Below, in pieces: positions 14,188 to 20,146 of a stretch of 20,146 nt of DNA. Under the pieces are notes generated by a model. The model made no database searches and had not been told where the DNA came from. It was given only the letters and a program-made list of their open reading frames with translations. A program made the position numbers and the translations under genes. How positions within the stretch are numbered: the stretch's first letter is position 1; every line of letters starts with the position of its first letter. Source of the stretch: Candidatus Thalassarchaeaceae archaeon (lineage in GTDB: Archaea > Thermoplasmatota > Poseidoniia > Poseidoniales > Thalassarchaeaceae); assembly GCA_030747885.1 (NCBI GenBank), contig JASLJW010000136.1:1-20146 (forward strand), read 5' to 3'.

Positions 14188-17100
14188 TCATTCTTCCTCT
14201 CTAGAATCATCGAGTAAATCCTTCGGTATAGGAGGTGGTGATTCATCAGGGAAATGAGTTGGGGGTTCTGGCCAATTTTCTGCCTTAGATTCAATTTCAA
14301 CATTATCTAAATCATGATCATCCCATTCTTCTTCAGTTATATCTCTACGGCCCATCCAAAGTATGGCTATAACAAAACCCAACCCACACCAAAAAATCAT
14401 CAATAATCCAATCATGAATGGACCGTCCCCAAAGACTCGTTGAGTAAAGGTATCTCCTGCTCCCTGTTCACGAATAGGGGGGATGTCAACAGAAACTCGT
14501 GATTCAGATTGCCCGTCTAACACAAGATATACCTGTAAATCTCCTTCTCGCCATGCTTCAAATTCAAAACCTAATAAAAACGATTTACTGGGGGATAACG
14601 ATAAATTATAATCTTCCAAGCGAATTAACTGGTCAGGACCATTGGACTGTTGCTCCCATGCCCAAAGGCCAATCTCTACACTACCATCTAAATTTCCAAG
14701 GTTTGTAATTCGGGCATCAATTTGAATCATGTCGCCAACTTCTGGGCGTTTAGGCTCAACCCATACTGATTCCAATATTGGAGAAAAATGCATGACTTGG
14801 AGAATTGGAGATCGTGGTGAATTTTGAGTGCCAAATCCAACTAATGGATTACCTGCCAAGTCATTTCCCTCTATCCAAATAACTAGGCTATCGTCAACAC
14901 CAAGGGAAGCCATTGGGGTCAAATCCACATATTCTGAATATGTCCATTGATGACCTGTGTGAGAGCCCAAATTCATCATTGCAGATCCTTGAGCACCACT
15001 GATATCAACTCCATAGCGCCTATACGACCACTTGACGACCAGAGGTTGATCACCCATTCCTCCTGCATCCTCAACTGTAAATGATATCAGTTGTCCTGTC
15101 AAATGATCAGATTGCAATAAAATTAAGCTTGAAGACTGAAATTCTAATTCAGGAGGGACGTTGTCAATTGCAATTTCGAAAGATAGTTGTGGTAAACTGA
15201 TATTGTATTCACTGCTATCCTCTAGCCCAATCAATATTGTTGCAATAGGCCCGGGCCATATTTCATCGTCCATATTCAATACTGCATCAAATTCATTACC
15301 AACGATCGAATAATTTTCCGAATAATGTTCGCCACCAAGAATTTCGATAGAAGATTTTGATCCATCGGGTAAATCAATATCAATCGGAATTAATGTTTCT
15401 CTATGATTTATTGACGCTGATAAAGACATAGAATCACCTGGCTGTAGATTTAGTCTATTTTCAAACATCGGCATTGCTGGGAAAGTAAGGTCTGTCGCAT
15501 CATCAATAACCCACATCAGGCGATGGTCTAAAGCCCAAGAAAATGCTTCAAGGCCAAGTGTATTTTGAGATACTACTTCGCCGCTTTCTGTAACTACCAA
15601 ATCTGGGATCCAAGCCCCTTCTTGCCAATTAGTCGGTGCTGTCAAATTTATTGCAAAATCAAATTCAACATCATAGGCATTACTTCCCAAGTCACTTACT
15701 CGTGCAGCGAATGGGACAATATGGCTATTTTCAGGAGCAGATAATTGGTACGTTAAAGGATCAAAATGAAGGGCGCCTTGTTCGTCACCAGTCAAAAGTA
15801 AATCAATACTATCTATGGATGAAAGCCCATTTCCATCAATTATACTGAAAGAAAATGTGTGCTTGACACCTTGCAATAGCGACATATCAGAATTTCTATC
15901 TAACGACAATGATGACAATGATACTTGAGTTGGTAATTGAGATTCAACCGTGAATGTCGCCATGTCATTATCAAATCCAGGGCCACCTGCACCTACAATG
16001 GCGTGACCAGCGTAATCACTTCCCTCAATGTAACAAGATATTTGTTCACCATCTGACATTCCCTGGGGATAGAGAGCGGGGAAGTCAATGCGCATAGTTC
16101 CACTTGGAAGTCCACCAATAAATTGTGTATAGGTTCCATATTCAAAGTCATCAGGGGCATTATCACCATCAATATCATTGATTGATTCTAACCAACATCG
16201 AAGGGTTATGAAACTCGAGAGTAACTCTGAATCTGTAATTTCAATCCAAAGAGGGATAATTTGAGTTGATGAGACTACATTTCCATTTGCAGGCCTCCCC
16301 CCTTGTGGGGTGTGGAGCATCAAAGTGCCTACTTCAGGTGCATTAGTATCTACACGTACCTCTACTTCGATCTCGCCTCCACTAACATCTTCTGCACCCA
16401 ATACCGATGTCCCTGGGGGTCCGATGGACACTATCCACGGTGAAACTGTGACATTTCCCGCTTCATGAGGTACAACAATACTAGCTGACCATGTTCCATC
16501 CAGTCCAGTCATTCCAATAGATTTTGACGAGGTGTTTCCACTAATGGCTTCCAAAGCAACTGAAAAAGAATCGTGTGAAGGGTGTGCATTGGCCACCCCT
16601 TCGAATCTAACAACTCCTGTTACATCGATTTGTGAGTCCGCTGTTACATAGAATGGATAACGAGAATCCCAGGTATTAGACAATAATCGAGAATCTGAAT
16701 CCCTTACGTCCCATGAAATAACTTCCAGATCATTTTCCATGGCTAGATGATTTGAGCCTCCAATCATCCCATGAGCTGGACCTAGAGTAAAGCCATCCAC
16801 TTCTACAGCTTCTGCTAAGACTAGTATCCAAGCTTGATCATCGAAAGCCCATTGAGTCTGTAGATTCCAAGCAACTCTGATTGTTTCAGTTCCAATCAAA
16901 GAGATATTTACATCTGAAAGAAGCATTTCTGTTGATCCTGACCTTTGAATTGCTTGAGATGTACCCCAAATATCCTCTATTCGCATTTCAATATGCTTAC
17001 CCTCAGAAGATTCCATTCTCAAATCAATGGCATCAAACAATGAGTGGCCAAGTAAATGGGAATGTTGAGTGACAATTGTAACGTTCTGTTCTGGAATCAT

Positions 17101-20100
17101 TGTCCCTACTGGAACTGAGATAATTTCATTAACAATTCTTTGTGCATGAATGATTCCCCCCTCCACAATTTTAACTCCTCCTTGATCAGCACTCAAAACA
17201 ATAGGGATATGCACATTTCCAGAAATAATTTGGCCAGGCCCTGTCCCGTTTAGTGCATCGTTTTGTATCAAGCGTAAATGTGAGCCAAGATTAGTAATTG
17301 AAATTGTTGATTCCCATGATGTTGCAATCGGAACAAAGGTGAAATGAGCCGGGTTGGATTGGTTTTGTATTTCCGTCCAAGGATGTTCCAATATTCTAAC
17401 TTCACCAGAAACCATGGAGTCTTGAACACCATTAATCCAAGTCCAAGAAATATTGGACTGTGCTTGGAGAACTGTACCTTCATCGACCATCACCCCTGGT
17501 GTTTGCCAAGTTGTTACAGATGTAATCGAGCCATTGATACATTGTGAACAGCCATCAAACCAGCCAAATGAATCTGCAATCTCATTACTCCAGGTCCAAT
17601 CGTTCAATCCGTCGCCACCGACATCAATTGTGCCATTATTCATGGGTGCCCCCAAATGACCAATAAATGATGTATGGCGAATCCATCCTCCTGGTTGCAA
17701 CTTAATTGTCGGACGTATGTTAACTGCTGAATACGGTAACTGAATGGTCTTGTTTGTCAATGAGCCACTAGCAATAATAATGCCTTGACCATCTCGAATC
17801 TCAAAAAGTGCACCGGCTGCTTCTGCAATAATTTCAACAGCCTTAATCGGCGCATCGCCATACGCTGCTGAACCCTCAATTGAATGTGTAACTAAAGTTG
17901 GATTTGTGAGGTTTCCATTCTGACGATTATGAACAATATCATAAGGAAAATCCCATCCATTATTTCCATCCGCTGCATTGAATATTCTAATTGCCCCTTC
18001 ATATAATCCATTAATTCGAGGAGTTAATTCGCGATTATTGGTACCAAATCGTAATTCAATATGATAAGATTCACCACCATATAATGCGGGAAATGAGGAG
18101 TTTTCTGCAATAGGCCAACCATTTTGTAATTGGGCTCCATTCTCATCTAAAATTGATGCTGTAACCCATGTTCCATCAGGAATATTAGCATCGATATCTA
18201 ATGTAGGGGAGAAACTGTAATCATTATCGATTAGAAGTGGACTTGTCCAAGTTCCTTCTGTCTCAAACCAATCTATTACTATTCCAACATCATCAAGGTA
18301 CCATCCGTCGTATTCATAGAAAGTATCTGCAAAAAAAGAGAACCTTAGCATTATATCTTGTCCACCAAAATTACTGATATCGGCCTCCATGTGATCAAAT
18401 GTTTTGTTGGTTTGACAACTTCCTTTCTTATTCGAACCGTCCCATGCCCATTTCCCATAGAATGGTGATTGTAAATTGTTGTAATGCTGTTGATCATAAA
18501 AATCTGGGATACCCATACCGAATTGCTGCCAAGATGTTCCATTATCGATACTAGTGTAAAGCGCTCCTCCATCCCAACCAGATTCTGTACAAATAAAATG
18601 ATCAAAAATCACACGTGCGCTTGCTCCAAGGGGAACATGATATGATGGGCTAATCAAATGGGTCCATGTCAATGCTTGGTGGCGATCTATTAACCCCATT
18701 GCAACTCCAGTACTTCCGCTGGGCCAAGATCCTGGTCCCCAACCACTTGAATTTGATACTGCACCAAATTCCCAACTTTGGCCATAATCAGTATGAACGT
18801 TCCAACCATCTGCAATCGATGGAGCTTCCTCAAATGACCACGATTGTTCAAATGGACCATTGTTTCCCCAAGAAGTAAGATGTTGCCATTGATCGTGAGA
18901 ACCACCTGCCATTGTATTATGCACTGCTGAAGCATCTCCAGTTAAATTTTCAAACCAATGGACCCTAGTTTGTCCATTAGTTGTTTGAGTGATCTGTAAA
19001 TCATCAATAAATACACCTTCAGGTGCATCGAGTGTACCTCCGTATCCTGATGAGGGCATTTGATCAGTTTCTACTTCAAACCGGAGGTAAATACTACCAT
19101 TATTTGGGATTGAAAATGATGCAGGGAACGGGTGAGCAATCTCAACCCACCCCTCTGAATCTTCCATAATTGTTTGACCACCTACCGTAAGGCCGTAAGG
19201 CCCTGGTATCCCACCAACAGGCGACACTCGGTACCATGACAAATTATCAGCGGATATCTTAACCTCGAAATTATCCCAAGTCCCCCCTTCTAAATCAAAG
19301 TCTGACCAATATCGAAGCATCCAGGCTCCACTTGTACCCTGACTCACATTCAATTGAACTGGTAATGTTAGATGAGCATAAGCATCAGGAGCATATTCTC
19401 CTGTGAGGGAGCCATGAAACCATGACCCGGGGGTGTCACCAAGATTAGAAACGGTTACTTCATCAACATACCAACCTGGGCGATCGACTTGTCCGCTTGG
19501 ATCAGTCCAGACAACAAACCGATGCTGCATAGAGGTCGCATTAGTGATATTAAGATGAGATATATCGAAAGTTGAATTAATCCAGCCGCTCGAGTTTGTT
19601 CCACCAAATACTCCAAACCCTTGACTAGGAGCTCCATTTGGAATTGGAGCTGATACAGAAATATTCCATGTGTACCCTCCTATCGGCTCAATCCAAGTCC
19701 AAGTGGAACCTCCATCAAGAGAAACTTCAACCCAAGCGCCACTACTTCCAATGCTATTGTTAGTTGAATGTAAGTGGTACCAATGATTGAAGGATATTCT
19801 CCATTCATTTGCTGCTGAAGGAATGGGGCTTGATGCCGATGTTAACCATGCATGCGTACCTGCCGGTAATGGATTCTCGGGTAATGTAGCTGCTATGAGT
19901 GCCCCTTCGGAAGCAAGGGATGGAATTAATCCACCTGCTGCTTGTCGTGCTGAGTAATTCATTGCGAATGGTCCATTAAATTGGCTTGGTTCAGCCATTC
20001 TCCACACGTTTGCTGTGCCCCCAGGGACATACTGCTGGAAACGAAGTGACAATGTTTCAAGGTCATCTGTTCGGCCTACACTCTGATTTACAGCCAAAGT

Positions 20101-20146
20101 CACTTCATGAGGGAATACTTCAAGTGAAGATTGATTCAAAACACCT
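14188..20146 (-). CDS. Giant membrane-anchored surface protein with MAM-like and CARDB-like domains (5' end outside the window)
   Basis: An open frame of at least 1985 codons that is still open at the right edge; the TTG at 20139 is not a convincing start, so the true N-terminus and signal peptide lie beyond the window. Counting from 20139, three MAM / immune-inhibitor-A-like beta modules end in GWYVDEVTV (222-230), GVFIDDLQI (375-383) and GWYLDDVGI (612-620). A long beta-rich middle follows, with an isolated CSQC pair and Ig-like segments. A CARDB-like domain starts near PILESVWVEPKRPEVGDMIQ (about 1790-1890). One transmembrane helix lies near 1906-1928, followed by a 55-residue acidic and Pro-rich cytoplasmic tail ending SREEE. 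Many N-glycosylation sequons are present. Extracellular binding of polymers or particles is likely; an enzymatic domain upstream of the visible part, such as an M6-type peptidase, is possible but unseen. Confidence 0.9.
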   Translation of the reverse strand, partial: GVLNQSSLEVFPHEVTLAVNQSVGRTDDLETLSLRFQQYVPGGTANVWRMAEPSQFNGPFAMNYSARQAAGGLIPSLASEGALIAATLPENPLPAGTHAWLTSASSPIPSAANEWRISFNHWYHLHSTNNSIGSSGAWVEVSLDGGSTWTWIEPIGGYTWNISVSAPIPNGAPSQGFGVFGGTNSSGWINSTFDISHLNITNATSMQHRFVVWTDPSGQVDRPGWYVDEVTVSNLGDTPGSWFHGSLTGEYAPDAYAHLTLPVQLNVSQGTSGAWMLRYWSDFDLEGGTWDNFEVKISADNLSWYRVSPVGGIPGPYGLTVGGQTIMEDSEGWVEIAHPFPASFSIPNNGSIYLRFEVETDQMPSSGYGGTLDAPEGVFIDDLQITQTTNGQTRVHWFENLTGDASAVHNTMAGGSHDQWQHLTSWGNNGPFEQSWSFEEAPSIADGWNVHTDYGQSWEFGAVSNSSGWGPGSWPSGSTGVAMGLIDRHQALTWTHLISPSYHVPLGASARVIFDHFICTESGWDGGALYTSIDNGTSWQQFGMGIPDFYDQQHYNNLQSPFYGKWAWDGSNKKGSCQTNKTFDHMEADISNFGGQDIMLRFSFFADTFYEYDGWYLDDVGIVIDWFETEGTWTSPLLIDNDYSFSPTLDIDANIPDGTWVTASILDENGAQLQNGWPIAENSSFPALYGGESYHIELRFGTNNRELTPRINGLYEGAIRIFNAADGNNGWDFPYDIVHNRQNGNLTNPTLVTHSIEGSAAYGDAPIKAVEIIAEAAGALFEIRDGQGIIIASGSLTNKTIQLPYSAVNIRPTIKLQPGGWIRHTSFIGHLGAPMNNGTIDVGGDGLNDWTWSNEIADSFGWFDGCSQCINGSITSVTTWQTPGVMVDEGTVLQAQSNISWTWINGVQDSMVSGEVRILEHPWTEIQNQSNPAHFTFVPIATSWESTISITNLGSHLRLIQNDALNGTGPGQIISGNVHIPIVLSADQGGVKIVEGGIIHAQRIVNEIISVPVGTMIPEQNVTIVTQHSHLLGHSLFDAIDLRMESSEGKHIEMRIEDIWGTSQAIQRSGSTEMLLSDVNISLIGTETIRVAWNLQTQWAFDDQAWILVLAEAVEVDGFTLGPAHGMIGGSNHLAMENDLEVISWDVRDSDSRLLSNTWDSRYPFYVTADSQIDVTGVVRFEGVANAHPSHDSFSVALEAISGNTSSKSIGMTGLDGTWSASIVVPHEAGNVTVSPWIVSIGPPGTSVLGAEDVSGGEIEVEVRVDTNAPEVGTLMLHTPQGGRPANGNVVSSTQIIPLWIEITDSELLSSFITLRCWLESINDIDGDNAPDDFEYGTYTQFIGGLPSGTMRIDFPALYPQGMSDGEQISCYIEGSDYAGHAIVGAGGPGFDNDMATFTVESQLPTQVSLSSLSLDRNSDMSLLQGVKHTFSFSIIDGNGLSSIDSIDLLLTGDEQGALHFDPLTYQLSAPENSHIVPFAARVSDLGSNAYDVEFDFAINLTAPTNWQEGAWIPDLVVTESGEVVSQNTLGLEAFSWALDHRLMWVIDDATDLTFPAMPMFENRLNLQPGDSMSLSASINHRETLIPIDIDLPDGSKSSIEILGGEHYSENYSIVGNEFDAVLNMDDEIWPGPIATILIGLEDSSEYNISLPQLSFEIAIDNVPPELEFQSSSLILLQSDHLTGQLISFTVEDAGGMGDQPLVVKWSYRRYGVDISGAQGSAMMNLGSHTGHQWTYSEYVDLTPMASLGVDDSLVIWIEGNDLAGNPLVGFGTQNSPRSPILQVMHFSPILESVWVEPKRPEVGDMIQIDARITNLGNLDGSVEIGLWAWEQQSNGPDQLIRLEDYNLSLSPSKSFLLGFEFEAWREGDLQVYLVLDGQSESRVSVDIPPIREQGAGDTFTQRVFGDGPFMIGLLMIFWCGLGFVIAILWMGRRDITEEEWDDHDLDNVEIESKAENWPEPPTHFPDESPPPIPKDLLDDSREEE
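18280..19812 (-). repeat. Three divergent MAM-like modules in tandem inside the giant protein
   Basis: At protein level, three consecutive 150-200-residue modules each hold an Asp/Gly/Ser-Trp pair resembling VSLDGGSTWTWI and close with a W/F-[YI]-[VLI]-D-[ED]-[VL] strand. They correspond to residues about 110-230, 240-383 and 430-620. Their similarity is at motif level only; I see no nucleotide-level repeat, so this is an old duplication. Confidence 0.6.

Noticed and set aside
14064..14303. Minus-strand open frame spanning tRNA-Leu and the end of the giant gene
   Set aside because: It is a shadow read through a structural RNA gene and the terminal codons of the giant protein in another frame.

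Overview
The window looks like chromosomal DNA of a planktonic euryarchaeon, most likely Marine Group II (Candidatus Poseidoniales) or a close Thermoplasmata-related lineage. Evidence: a group II chaperonin (thermosome) fragment, a Mrp/NBP35-type P-loop ATPase, and archaeal-style promoters with TATA-like boxes about 26 bp before start codons. It also has moderate-to-low GC, very dense gene packing and very large exported beta-rich proteins with one C-terminal membrane anchor. Several genes look bacterial in origin (DnaK of the Gram-positive type, a bacterial-type deoxyhypusine-synthase-like protein, an ArsC), as is common in these archaea. The lineage is an inference; there is no rRNA in the window to prove it.

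Layout. Positions 1-2997 form a protein-folding island. A divergent chaperonin (minus strand, cut by the window edge) shares a 64-bp intergenic region with a plus-strand pair: an Hsp20-like protein and DnaK. DnaK converges on a five-gene minus-strand run from 8210 down to 3004. In transcription order this run is agmatinase/ureohydrolase, S-adenosylmethionine decarboxylase, a deoxyhypusine-synthase-like enzyme, an exported M14 carboxypeptidase and a cytosolic M17 leucyl aminopeptidase. The spacers are only 8-35 bp, so it is probably one operon joining polyamine synthesis with peptide breakdown. From 8211 a divergent promoter region leads to a small unknown protein and a 1002-residue membrane-anchored exported protein.

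The right half holds tRNA-Gly(GCC), an ArsC/low-molecular-weight phosphatase, the Mrp/NBP35-like ATPase, a SlyD-like FKBP prolyl isomerase with a His/Cys-rich tail, tRNA-Leu(CAA), and a giant (at least 1985 codons) surface protein whose start lies beyond the right edge. No stretch longer than 300 bases lacks a gene. I saw no CRISPR array, insertion sequence or attachment site.

Most unusual points: (1) the Mrp/NBP35 ATPase contains no cysteine at all, and its CxxC cluster site is replaced by a roughly 33-residue insertion resembling a small beta-sandwich; (2) the deoxyhypusine-synthase-like protein lacks the catalytic lysine and sits inside a polyamine operon that has no aminopropyltransferase gene; (3) the chaperonin has Tyr in place of the first Gly of its GDGTT nucleotide-binding motif; (4) the Hsp20-like partner of DnaK carries a Met/Gly-rich helical N-terminal domain.
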